Shown here: positions 1-5,372 of the stretch, in pieces
Layout: every line of letters begins with the position of its first letter
Numbering within the stretch: position 1 is the stretch's first letter
Assembly: GCA_904502265.1 (NCBI GenBank)
Contig: CAJGDT010000120.1
Coordinates: forward strand, 1 to 5,372
Source of the DNA: an uncultured Barnesiella sp.
GTDB lineage: Bacteria > Bacteroidota > Bacteroidia > Bacteroidales > Barnesiellaceae_A
Reading direction: 5' to 3'
Length of the DNA stretch: 5,372 nucleotides
Notes under the pieces: generated by a model
What the model saw: only the letters and a program-made list of their open reading frames with translations
Database searches by the model: none
What the model was told of the DNA's origin: nothing
Position numbers and translations under genes: made by a program

Positions 1-1
1 C

Positions 2-691
2 GACAACGAGGCCGATATCAAACGTATCACTGAGTTGTTCGCTGCTATCCCCTATCTTTACATCGCCGACGGTCACCACCGTACAGCTGCTGCTGCTCTT
101 GTTGGTGCTGAGAAGGCTAAAAACAATCCCAACCACCGTGGTGATGAGGAGTACAACTACTTCTTGGCTGTGTGCTTCCCCGCATCACACCTCAAAATTA
201 TTGACTACAACCGTGTAGTAAAAGACCTCAACGGCCTTACAAGCGAGGAGTTCCTAGCTAAGATTGCCGAGAACTTCATCGTAGAAGAGAAGGGTACAGA
301 GATCTATACTCCCGCAGCATTGCACAACTTTGCTCTCTATCTCGATGGTAAATGGTATTCACTCACAGCTCGTGAGGGTACTTACGACGACAACGATCCT
401 ATCGGTGTACTCGACGTAACTATCTCTTCTAACCTCATCTTGCGTGACATCCTCGGTCTCCACGACTTGCGTAGCGACAAACGTATCGACTTCGTAGGTG
501 GTATTCGTGGTCTTGGTGAGTTGTCTGATCGCGTTGATAGCGGTGAGATGCGTGTTGCTCTTGCTCTCTATCCCGTTTCTATGCAACAACTTATCGACAT
601 TGCTGACACCGGCAATATCATGCCTCCCAAAACAACTTGGTTCGAACCTAAGTTGCGCTCTGGTTTGGTAATCCATAAACTTGATGATTAA
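2..691 (+). CDS. DUF1015 family protein, C-terminal part (5' end outside window)
   Basis: The reading frame is open from the left edge, giving 229 residues and a TAA stop. The first possible start inside the window is a TTG reading as an internal Leu codon, so the gene begins upstream. The family is recognised from the motif YIADGHHRTAAA at residues 20-31 of the fragment and the later blocks DPIGVLDVTISSNLIL and FVGGIRGLGEL. DUF1015 proteins usually have about 400 residues, so roughly the last half is present. Their biochemical function is not established to my knowledge. In Bacteroides I recall this gene lying beside serC and serA (serine synthesis), which would predict those genes to the left. 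Codon use is strongly biased towards C-ending codons (AAC, GAC, ATC, CTC) and CGT, unlike the sigma operon downstream, which suggests high expression. A strong terminator follows, so it is transcriptionally separate from the next genes. The family call is firm; the role is unknown. Confidence 0.9.
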   Translation, partial: DNEADIKRITELFAAIPYLYIADGHHRTAAAALVGAEKAKNNPNHRGDEEYNYFLAVCFPASHLKIIDYNRVVKDLNGLTSEEFLAKIAENFIVEEKGTEIYTPAALHNFALYLDGKWYSLTAREGTYDDNDPIGVLDVTISSNLILRDILGLHDLRSDKRIDFVGGIRGLGELSDRVDSGEMRVALALYPVSMQQLIDIADTGNIMPPKTTWFEPKLRSGLVIHKLDD

Positions 692-724
692 TCGCTTAGC
701 GGTTAATATCGCATAGATGTTATG

Positions 725-761
725 GCAGACTCACCTTCAAGAGGTGAGTCTGCTAATTTTT
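725..761 (+). terminator. Rho-independent terminator of the DUF1015 gene
   Basis: A perfect 12-bp stem (725-736 GCAGACTCACCT with 742-753 AGGTGAGTCTGC) encloses a 5-base loop and is followed by TAATTTTT. There is no A-tract on the left side, so it acts in the + direction only. It ends 8 bases before the -35 element of the next promoter, separating the DUF1015 transcript from the sigma operon. Confidence 0.92.
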
Positions 762-768
762 CAACCCA

Positions 769-799
769 TGCAACAAATCTGTATTTTATTGCATCTTAT
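769..799 (+). promoter_or_regulatory. ECF sigma-type promoter of the sigma/anti-sigma operon
   Basis: TGCAAC (769-774), a 17-base spacer (775-791), then CATCTTAT (792-799). The same TGCAAC-N17-CATCT arrangement recurs at 2572-2601. An AAC-containing -35 element and a short -10 element containing TC fit ECF sigma recognition, not the Bacteroides housekeeping pattern (TTTG / TAnnTTTG), which I do not see in 692-815. The position directly in front of the ECF sigma gene argues for autoregulation. The predicted start of transcription lies near 803-806, leaving a leader of only about 10-13 bases before the ATG at 816. Assignment to this particular sigma factor is inference. Confidence 0.68.
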
Positions 800-815
800 A
801 TAAAGTGCTACTATA

Positions 816-1349
816 ATGCACCAAGATAACGAACAAAAACTAATAAAGGCTTGTATGCGCAATGATCGTGCTGCCCAGAAGGCACTGTACGATCACTATG
901 CACCGTATATGATGGCATTGGCTATACGTTATGTAGGCGATGTCGATGCGGCACAAGATGTCGTACAAGAGGCTTTTATAAAAGTTTTTGCTTCTTTGCA
1001 TCAATATTCGGGGCATGGCACATTTGCTGGATGGGTACGTCGCATCACTGTCAACGCGGCACTCGAGTATTTGCGTAGCACAAGAGTATTTGAGAGCCTT
1101 GATACTACTGAGGTTGAACAAGTACCGGCGATGAATGCATCGGCCATTGAAAAGATATCGGCCGATGAGTTGATGGAGATAGTAGCATCGCTGCCGGCCG
1201 GATATAGAACCGTGTTCAATATGTATGCGATTGAGGGATACTCCCATAAAGAAATAGCGCACATCATAGGAGTACAAGAGAGTTCCTCGCGTTCGCAGTA
1301 CCTAAGGGCAAAAATGCTTATACAGAAAAAAATAGAAAATCTTATATAG
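816..1349 (+). CDS. ECF RNA polymerase sigma factor (Bacteroidota, probably ECF21-like)
   Basis: This 177-residue sigma-70 family protein has only regions 2 and 4, the usual size and make-up of an ECF sigma factor. Region 2 covers about residues 10-88, with the core-binding and -10 recognition helices around DAAQDVVQEAFIKVF (44-58) and the GTFAGWVRRITVNAALEYLR block (68-87). Region 4 covers about 115-172, with LPAGYRTVFNMYAIEGYSHKEIA (126-148) and the helix-turn-helix at about 142-166 that would read the -35 element. It directs RNA polymerase to a small regulon and would be held inactive by the protein encoded 11 bases downstream. The start at 816 is supported by its position just after the promoter and by full coverage of region 2; no Shine-Dalgarno sequence is visible, as is usual in this phylum. 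By context it resembles Das1, the sigma partner of Dma1 in B. thetaiotaomicron. The class is certain; the subgroup is inferred. Confidence 0.95.
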   Translation: MHQDNEQKLIKACMRNDRAAQKALYDHYAPYMMALAIRYVGDVDAAQDVVQEAFIKVFASLHQYSGHGTFAGWVRRITVNAALEYLRSTRVFESLDTTEVEQVPAMNASAIEKISADELMEIVASLPAGYRTVFNMYAIEGYSHKEIAHIIGVQESSSRSQYLRAKMLIQKKIENLI

Positions 1350-1360
1350 CACATTATCGC

Positions 1361-2536
1361 ATGGACGACAAGAAGACAATAAAGCCCATTCAAGACAAAT
1401 TATCACAGCATCGTGTTGCTGTGCCCGACAGCTTGTGGAAGAGAGTTGAGGAGGCACTGCCTACACCTATTGTTTGGTACAGGCGTAAAGGCTTTTATGC
1501 CGCGGTTGCAGCTATAGCTGGTGTTGTGATTGGTTTGTATTGGTTATATACAGGCGATAATGACTGCCGATTGCAAGAGCCGGCACAACTTATTTGTGTC
1601 GATTGTGCCGAGCATAACGTGTCGACACACATTGATTCGCTCCTTACTACTGACGAAAATATACTCGTCGATAATATATCACTAAGTAATCATACCCCAA
1701 CGCATACACATACTCCTAAGCGTCATACCGCCTCGGCTTCGATAGATAACCATGAGCCGGCTGTATTAATAGCCAATAATGAAGATACACAAGCTATCAA
1801 TCACAATGAGGACACGGTATCGACCGACATGACACTGTACAATATCAATACCGATGAACCTTTAACGGCGCATTGCAACGATACCGAAGTATACTACGAT
1901 GATATGGCATTGGAATCTATTGCTCACAAATGCCATGGTAATAAGTGTCAATCAAGTTTTCTCTCTTTTGATGCTACAACATCGGGACAACGCACCGTTG
2001 TTACGCCATTCTCTTCACGTTGCGATAATGCCCAGGTTACTTTTGCACACAAAATGCCCTTCTCGATGCGCGCACTCTTCGAGAAACGATTTGGCCGTTG
2101 GGGTGTAGGCGTAGGCTTGTCTTACACTTACATGGTTGCCGACTATGAAGTAAGTAACAACATACGACAAGGACAGCAAGAGCTTCATTATATAGGTATC
2201 CCTCTATACGCAAGTTTTGAGTTTGCCCGTGTCGGAAAGTTTGCCTTCTACACATCACTGGGTGGTCAAATGGACATAAACACAGCCGGCATACTACGAG
2301 AAGAACCCGAGAGTGGCGCATACAACCGCTTTGATAAGTTGGAGTTCCGCGAAGAGGCTTTGCAATTCTCGGCTCAACTGCGCGTAGGTGCTGCATTTGA
2401 AATTACTCAGCACCTTGATATTTTTCTCGAACCTGTATTGGGCTACTATTTTGCCAACGAATCTAAAGTACATAGCATCTGGCACGACACTCCGCTAAGC
2501 GCAAGTATCGCTTTGGGCGTAAGGACTTGGTTTTAA
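1361..2536 (+). CDS. Dual membrane-spanning anti-sigma factor (Dma-like) with C-terminal outer-membrane barrel
   Basis: This 391-residue protein has four parts. (a) A cytoplasmic segment, residues 1-44, including HRVAVPDSLWKRVEEALP (17-34), a short amphipathic stretch typical of Bacteroidota anti-sigma factors. (b) One transmembrane helix at about 45-63, preceded by the basic residues RRK (41-43), with the N-terminus inside. (c) A polar linker at about 66-225, rich in Thr, Asn, Asp and His, carrying seven cysteines (69, 79, 82, 172, 191, 196, 221) and a His/Thr run at 111-117. (d) A beta-barrel at about 228-391 with alternating amphipathic strands such as WGVGVGLSYTY, ending in GVRTWF; a terminal Phe is the usual BAM-complex signal. 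About 160 linker residues are enough to cross the periplasm. It is the second gene of the sigma operon and the likely inhibitor of that sigma factor, with the barrel as sensor. The architecture matches the reported Dma family. Start at 1361 fits the topology. The signal sensed is unknown. Confidence 0.83.
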   Translation: MDDKKTIKPIQDKLSQHRVAVPDSLWKRVEEALPTPIVWYRRKGFYAAVAAIAGVVIGLYWLYTGDNDCRLQEPAQLICVDCAEHNVSTHIDSLLTTDENILVDNISLSNHTPTHTHTPKRHTASASIDNHEPAVLIANNEDTQAINHNEDTVSTDMTLYNINTDEPLTAHCNDTEVYYDDMALESIAHKCHGNKCQSSFLSFDATTSGQRTVVTPFSSRCDNAQVTFAHKMPFSMRALFEKRFGRWGVGVGLSYTYMVADYEVSNNIRQGQQELHYIGIPLYASFEFARVGKFAFYTSLGGQMDINTAGILREEPESGAYNRFDKLEFREEALQFSAQLRVGAAFEITQHLDIFLEPVLGYYFANESKVHSIWHDTPLSASIALGVRTWF

Positions 2537-2571
2537 TCGTTTGTTAAATATTGTAAATTTTCAACATCCCA

Positions 2572-2601
2572 TGCAACTTTTTCACACTTGCGTGCATCTA
2601 T
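2572..2601 (+). promoter_or_regulatory. Second ECF sigma-type promoter, in the intergenic gap
   Basis: TGCAAC (2572-2577), a 17-base spacer (2578-2594), then CATCTAT (2595-2601). It matches the sigma operon promoter at 769-799 in both elements and in exact spacing, and CCA precedes TGCAAC in both. It lies 35 bases past the anti-sigma stop codon and points towards the terminator at 2702-2741, with no credible gene between them. It probably belongs to the regulon of the adjacent sigma factor and makes a short noncoding transcript starting near 2605-2609. Confidence 0.62.
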
Positions 2602-2604
2602 TAA

Positions 2605-2741
2605 ATAGATAATAAAGTAGAATTTCTTTATGTTATTTAGAGATTAAGAGAATATTTCAGTAACAACAAAAAACCTTTTATTATTGATGTTTCTAACACA
2701 GAAAGAGTGGTGTTCGTGAGAATACCACTCTTTTACTTTTT
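2605..2741 (+). ncRNA. Putative sigma-dependent small RNA, about 135 nt
   Basis: The interval is bounded by an ECF-type promoter on the left and an intrinsic terminator on the right. Only toy reading frames exist inside (five codons from 2630, ten codons from 2687), so the product is most likely noncoding. A weak 5' hairpin can form (ATAAAG 2612-2617 with CTTTAT 2626-2631), followed by a long A-rich, probably single-stranded stretch (about 2640-2700, including AACAACAAAAAACC), then the 14-bp terminator stem. This layout resembles bacterial regulatory RNAs with an open pairing region and a 3' hairpin. The anti-sigma gene has no earlier terminator, so the RNA could also be cut from, or overlap, the operon 3' UTR. 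Start and length are estimates; existence of the RNA is inference. I do not match it to a known RNA family. Confidence 0.48.
2702..2741 (+). terminator. Terminator with GTGA tetraloop, for the sigma operon and putative small RNA
   Basis: A 14-bp stem (2702-2715 AAAGAGTGGTGTTC with 2720-2733 GAATACCACTCTTT, one G-T wobble) closes on a GTGA loop, a GNRA-class tetraloop. It is followed by TACTTTTT in the + direction. It is the first terminator after the anti-sigma gene. On the - strand the same stem is followed by a poorer T-run (TTTCTGTG), so it may also act weakly on the convergent phosphatase transcript, for which no better terminator is visible. Confidence 0.85.
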
Positions 2742-2781
2742 ACCACCCTTTGTGAGTCTATATGTGGTAGTATAATTCTGC

Positions 2782-4125
2782 TTATAACAGTATTGATGTA
2801 GTAAAGCCTGCTGTGAGGTTATGCATTATGTAGTTATGCTTTCCTGTTCGGTATAAACCATACTCAGGCAGTGCAGTGTGTGTAGCCGTGAAGGTATAAC
2901 CTCCATAATCGCAAAAAATGTTCACGCCGAAATGACGTTGTGCAAGGAACGAAACTGAGAGACCTGTTTCATAGTAAAATCCGGTAGTCTCACTGGTCAT
3001 GGCGTTGGGAATAATATCGGTATGTTCCATAAAATTGCATCCTGCAAGGGCTTTCATCGATACACGGAAGCGTGAGTTTTCTCCCAAGGGAAGTGAGCCA
3101 TATATACCGGCAGCAACAGTTGCGGCATCAATAGATAGTGGTTCCTCAGGACGACTTTCCAGCACTGTTGGTAGGTTCGATACAGTTGCCGATGCACCTA
3201 TACCCCAATTGCGATTGATGTACCACACACCATCTACACCCATACGGCTTCCGGTTGAAGATATGAGGCGCTGACCATTACCCAGTTCGATGCTTGATAG
3301 TGGGAACTGCAATCCCATTGTAAGACCTATTTGAGAGGGGCAGTCGGGGATACTAAAATCAGGTGCTCCAAAGTCGTGTAGACCTTTTTCCTTGAATATT
3401 AGGTCGGCCAAGAAATAACCCAACTCGGTCGAAAGGATACCGATACCTGCTCCGGCAAGTACGTCCGATATCCAATGTCGATTGTTGAGTATGCGTGATA
3501 CTCCTACAAAGGTTGCTACAGTATATCCGCCTACACTTATCCAAGGGCTCACCTCGCCAAACTCTTTATGCAAGATGTGTGCGCAGGTAAAGGCTGTTGC
3601 TGTGTGACCTGAGGGAAAAGAGTTATGTGTCGATCCATCGGGACGTAGTGTGCCGACCGAATATTTCAAACCATTGACTGCTACTGCCATGATTGCTGCC
3701 GAGAAGGCATCGGATGTTATCATTCGTCCCCACGAGCTACGGCTCTGCACTCCGCATGCCTTCATGATAAGAGCTGCTACTCCGGGGGCGTATTGCAGGT
3801 AGTCGTCGGCGGGGAAATGAAAATCGGGGGCGTATGCCTCTCGTAAGTTGTAAAACTTGTTAGCTACATAGTGTTGTGAGAGGAGTCCTGTTACAAGTAA
3901 CGGAACACCGGCATAGGTCATTTGTACATATTTATTTCGATAGAACTCTTCGCCTTTCGATAGAACAAAAATTGTTGGTGTGTCGCCCAATTGTTCTATC
4001 ACTTCGTGAGGTACATATACGGTATCTTGTACTATGATATCTCTTTCAACAACGGAAGTTTGTGCTTGAGCTGAGTTGTATATACAGCCTATAAATACAG
4101 CTATGAGTATGAGTAACTTTTTCAT
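2782..4125 (-). CDS. Secreted PAP2-type phosphatase with C-terminal beta-barrel (lipid phosphatase candidate)
   Basis: This 447-residue protein begins with a signal peptide (residues 1-21, probable cut after AQA). The PAP2 phosphatase motifs are complete: K154-x6-R161-P162, PSGH at 171-174 and SR(210-211)-x5-H217-x3-D221, so the catalytic histidines and the phosphate-binding Lys/Arg are all present. Hydrophobic helices surround them (about 67-83, 110-124, 138-155, 195-212, 222-245). The C-terminal region at about 265-447 shows eight amphipathic strands, for example MGVDGVWYIN, WGIGASATV, VNIFCDYGGYTF and LTAGFTTSILL, typical of a small outer-membrane barrel. The family dephosphorylates lipid A, undecaprenyl diphosphate or other phospholipids, or is a soluble acid phosphatase; the substrate cannot be read from the sequence. 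The gene converges on the sigma operon and has its own promoter. Start at 4125 is supported by the signal peptide and promoter spacing. Phosphatase class is firm; lipid A as substrate is only a possibility. Confidence 0.9.
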   Translation of the reverse strand: MKKLLILIAVFIGCIYNSAQAQTSVVERDIIVQDTVYVPHEVIEQLGDTPTIFVLSKGEEFYRNKYVQMTYAGVPLLVTGLLSQHYVANKFYNLREAYAPDFHFPADDYLQYAPGVAALIMKACGVQSRSSWGRMITSDAFSAAIMAVAVNGLKYSVGTLRPDGSTHNSFPSGHTATAFTCAHILHKEFGEVSPWISVGGYTVATFVGVSRILNNRHWISDVLAGAGIGILSTELGYFLADLIFKEKGLHDFGAPDFSIPDCPSQIGLTMGLQFPLSSIELGNGQRLISSTGSRMGVDGVWYINRNWGIGASATVSNLPTVLESRPEEPLSIDAATVAAGIYGSLPLGENSRFRVSMKALAGCNFMEHTDIIPNAMTSETTGFYYETGLSVSFLAQRHFGVNIFCDYGGYTFTATHTALPEYGLYRTGKHNYIMHNLTAGFTTSILL

Positions 4126-4152
4126 ATGTTGCTATGTGTTCGATTCTTATTA

Positions 4153-4160
4153 CAAAGATA
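4153..4160 (-). promoter_or_regulatory. Housekeeping -7 element (TAnnTTTG) for the PAP2 gene
   Basis: Read on the - strand this is TATCTTTG, a perfect fit to the Bacteroides -7 consensus TAnnTTTG. The start of transcription would fall near 4146-4148, about 22 bases before the ATG. The -33 box is poor: only T-rich sequence lies at the right distance, and it overlaps the U-tract of the upstream terminator. The PAP2 gene therefore looks constitutively transcribed, not driven by the ECF motif. Confidence 0.6.
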
Positions 4161-4174
4161 AGAATTGTATCGAT

Positions 4175-4220
4175 AAAAAGAAAATAGGCTGCAAGCCAAT
4201 TTTCATGGTTTGCAGCCTAT
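4175..4220 (-). terminator. Rho-independent terminator of the TolC-family gene
   Basis: A 15-bp stem (4184-4198 with 4206-4220, one G-T wobble) and a 7-base loop are followed on the - strand by TTTTCTTTTT. It lies 18 bases after the TAA stop of the TolC gene and ends that transcription unit before the PAP2 promoter. In the + direction no T-run follows. Confidence 0.92.
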
Positions 4221-4238
4221 CTATAATGAACGACCTTA

Positions 4239-5372
4239 TTATAGATTGTTGCGGTCGAGGTTTGACAATGCAAGGTGATATTGATACTCAAGCATGAGTC
4301 GGTTTTCTTCGGCTTCGTTGAGTTGGGCTATATCGCTCATGTATTCGATGAGTGAAATTTGACCTGCTTCGAGAGCCTTCAGCAGCATGTCGCGGTTGTT
4401 CTGTTCGCTGAGTAGGGCATAGTCATCAAGTGCATCTTTCAATGTAGTAGCCTCGTTGTAGAGTTGCGATACTTCGGCAGTCAACTCGGCATTGGCCGCA
4501 TCGCTTTGCAACGAGAGTGATAGAGCACGAGCTTGAGCGGTCTTTACTTCATTGCTTGTCTTGAAGAGGGGCAACGACACGCCTACGGCCAGTCCGTAGA
4601 ACATATCACCTACTTCGTAGGCTTGCTTGTAACCCAACTCAAATTTGGGTATCCAACCCTCCTTCGACACAGCGCTGAACGACTCAGCTACTTGTTGTTG
4701 CTTGCGTATCATGTTGATATTGGCATCGGCCTCTTGCCATTGCGCTGTAACCTCTTCGAGCGAAGCGGGCATGGCAATGATGGGATATTCCACCATCTGC
4801 TTGGCGCTGATAGGCAGGGCCTCACCGCCATTGCAAGCTACAAGGTCGGCAATAGCTGCTTGACGCTCACTGATGAGCATCTTCAATTGGCTCGACTGGC
4901 TCAGACGGTCTATTTCAACCTTGTTTACTTCCAGACGGTTGGCATCACCGGCCTCCAAGCGGGTCTTGTACATATCGACCAATGCGTGAGCAATCTTTTC
5001 GCGTTCGGCAACAAGTTCGATTTGCTTGTTGAGGTATACAATCTTTATATACAGGTTACGAGCATCGAGCAATACACTTTGACGTACATAGTTTATTTGT
5101 GATGATCCTAAAGCGTTCTGTGCATTGATGAGCTTGCGACGTTGACCGTACACAGTGGGGAAGTCAAATCCCTGCATGATAGAGAATCCATATTTGTTAC
5201 CACCGGGCACTTGTTTCTCGGCCCATAGGTACTCAAACTCGAAAGAGGTATTCTCCAAGCAGTTCTCGGCCGATAGTTCGGTTTGAGCTGCCGATACATC
5301 TTGTTGTGTAGCTTTGATGCTATTGTTCTTGTCGGCAACACTCTGCAAGACGCTCTCGATAGGCGATTGAGC
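4239..5372 (-). CDS. TolC/CzcC-family outer-membrane efflux protein (5' end outside window)
   Basis: The frame is open to the right edge, giving 377 residues and a TAA stop. A TTG that could be mistaken for a start at 5348 is an internal Leu codon, since the frame continues upstream as AQSPIESVLQSVADKNN. That sequence resembles the mature start of TolC-type proteins, so probably little more than the signal peptide is missing and the full protein would have about 400 residues, the usual CzcC/CusC size. Long alpha-helical coiled-coil stretches alternate with short strand segments such as GFSIMQGFDFP and YGLAVGVSLPLF. The C-terminal pattern LEAGQISLIEYMSDIAQLNEAEENRLMLEYQYHLALSNL (about the last 45 residues) is split here across family-typical blocks: GQISLIEY and YQYHLALSNL. 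Such proteins form the outer-membrane duct of tripartite RND efflux pumps; the CzcA and CzcB partners would be expected upstream of it, beyond the right edge. The substrate is unknown. Confidence 0.88.
   Translation of the reverse strand, partial: AQSPIESVLQSVADKNNSIKATQQDVSAAQTELSAENCLENTSFEFEYLWAEKQVPGGNKYGFSIMQGFDFPTVYGQRRKLINAQNALGSSQINYVRQSVLLDARNLYIKIVYLNKQIELVAEREKIAHALVDMYKTRLEAGDANRLEVNKVEIDRLSQSSQLKMLISERQAAIADLVACNGGEALPISAKQMVEYPIIAMPASLEEVTAQWQEADANINMIRKQQQVAESFSAVSKEGWIPKFELGYKQAYEVGDMFYGLAVGVSLPLFKTSNEVKTAQARALSLSLQSDAANAELTAEVSQLYNEATTLKDALDDYALLSEQNNRDMLLKALEAGQISLIEYMSDIAQLNEAEENRLMLEYQYHLALSNLDRNNL

Noticed and set aside
582..610. TGCAAC inside the DUF1015 gene, and another at 1873-1878 in the anti-sigma gene
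   Set aside because: Neither is followed by CATCT at a 17-base spacing, and both are explained as coding sequence.
840..1393. Open frames on the - strand opposite the sigma factor gene
   Set aside because: The sequences are low-quality shadows rich in Cys, Tyr and Ser; the + strand sigma factor explains the region.
2687..2719. Ten-codon frame MFLTQKEWCS ending in the terminator loop
   Set aside because: Too short to support; no start context, and the stop within the loop looks accidental. Considered as a leader peptide, but no gene follows it.
2741..2769. TACCAC / GTGGTA pairing just before the PAP2 stop, considered as a - strand terminator
   Set aside because: Six pairs with a loop of about 16 bases, and on the - strand it is followed by A-rich sequence, not a T-run.
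4084..4125. Possible lipoprotein signal (FIGC at residues 11-14) in the PAP2 protein
   Set aside because: The residues before Cys do not fit a lipobox and the Cys is too early; AQA at 19-21 is a better signal peptidase I site.
4221..4244. Inverted repeat CTATAAT / ATTATAG at the end of the TolC gene
   Set aside because: Seven AT-only-type pairs with a 10-base loop overlapping the stop codon; the strong hairpin at 4184-4220 explains termination.
4533..5102. 189-codon open frame on the + strand
   Set aside because: It lies wholly antisense to the TolC-family gene, has no recognisable domain, and is a by-product of that gene's codon pattern.
1..5372. Search for tRNA genes, insertion sequences, CRISPR arrays and attachment sites
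   Set aside because: None seen: no cloverleaf, no transposase, no regularly spaced repeats, no terminal inverted repeats.

Overview
The window looks like a chromosomal segment of a Bacteroidales bacterium (phylum Bacteroidota), probably a host-associated anaerobe. Evidence: start codons lack Shine-Dalgarno sequences; a TAnnTTTG promoter element precedes one gene; an ECF sigma factor is paired with a membrane anti-sigma factor ending in an outer-membrane barrel, an architecture I know only from Bacteroidota; and the DUF1015, PAP2 and CzcC-like TolC proteins read as Bacteroidales types. Species cannot be set from the sequence alone.

Layout, left to right. (1) 2-691 (+): the C-terminal part of a DUF1015 protein, closed by a strong intrinsic terminator at 725-761. 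(2) 769-2536 (+): a two-gene operon. An ECF-like promoter (TGCAAC-N17-CATCT) begins 8 bases after the terminator U-tract. It drives an ECF sigma factor (816-1349) and, 11 bases later, its probable anti-sigma factor (1361-2536). The latter has a short cytoplasmic segment, one inner-membrane helix, a long Cys/His-containing periplasmic linker and a C-terminal outer-membrane beta-barrel. This matches the dual membrane-spanning anti-sigma (Dma) type reported to control vesiculation in Bacteroides thetaiotaomicron. (3) 2537-2781: a 245-base gap between convergent genes, with no credible ORF. It holds a second copy of the same promoter (2572-2601) and, about 100 bases on, a 14-bp terminator hairpin with a GTGA tetraloop (2702-2741). 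Together they predict a roughly 135-nt noncoding RNA under the same sigma factor. (4) 2782-4125 (-): a secreted PAP2-type phosphatase with an intact catalytic triad and a C-terminal eight-strand barrel, with its own TAnnTTTG promoter. (5) 4239-5372 (-): a TolC/CzcC-type outer-membrane efflux protein, probably lacking only its signal peptide in this window, followed by its own terminator.

Interpretation. The centre of the window reads as an envelope-stress module. The barrel of the anti-sigma could sense the outer membrane, release the sigma factor, and so fire two identical promoters: one feeding back on the sigma/anti-sigma operon, the other making a small RNA. That would parallel the sigma-E-dependent small RNAs (MicA, RybB, MicL) of enterobacteria. 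The neighbouring phosphatase and TolC protein are also envelope proteins, but neither has a visible copy of this promoter, so their link to the module is only positional.
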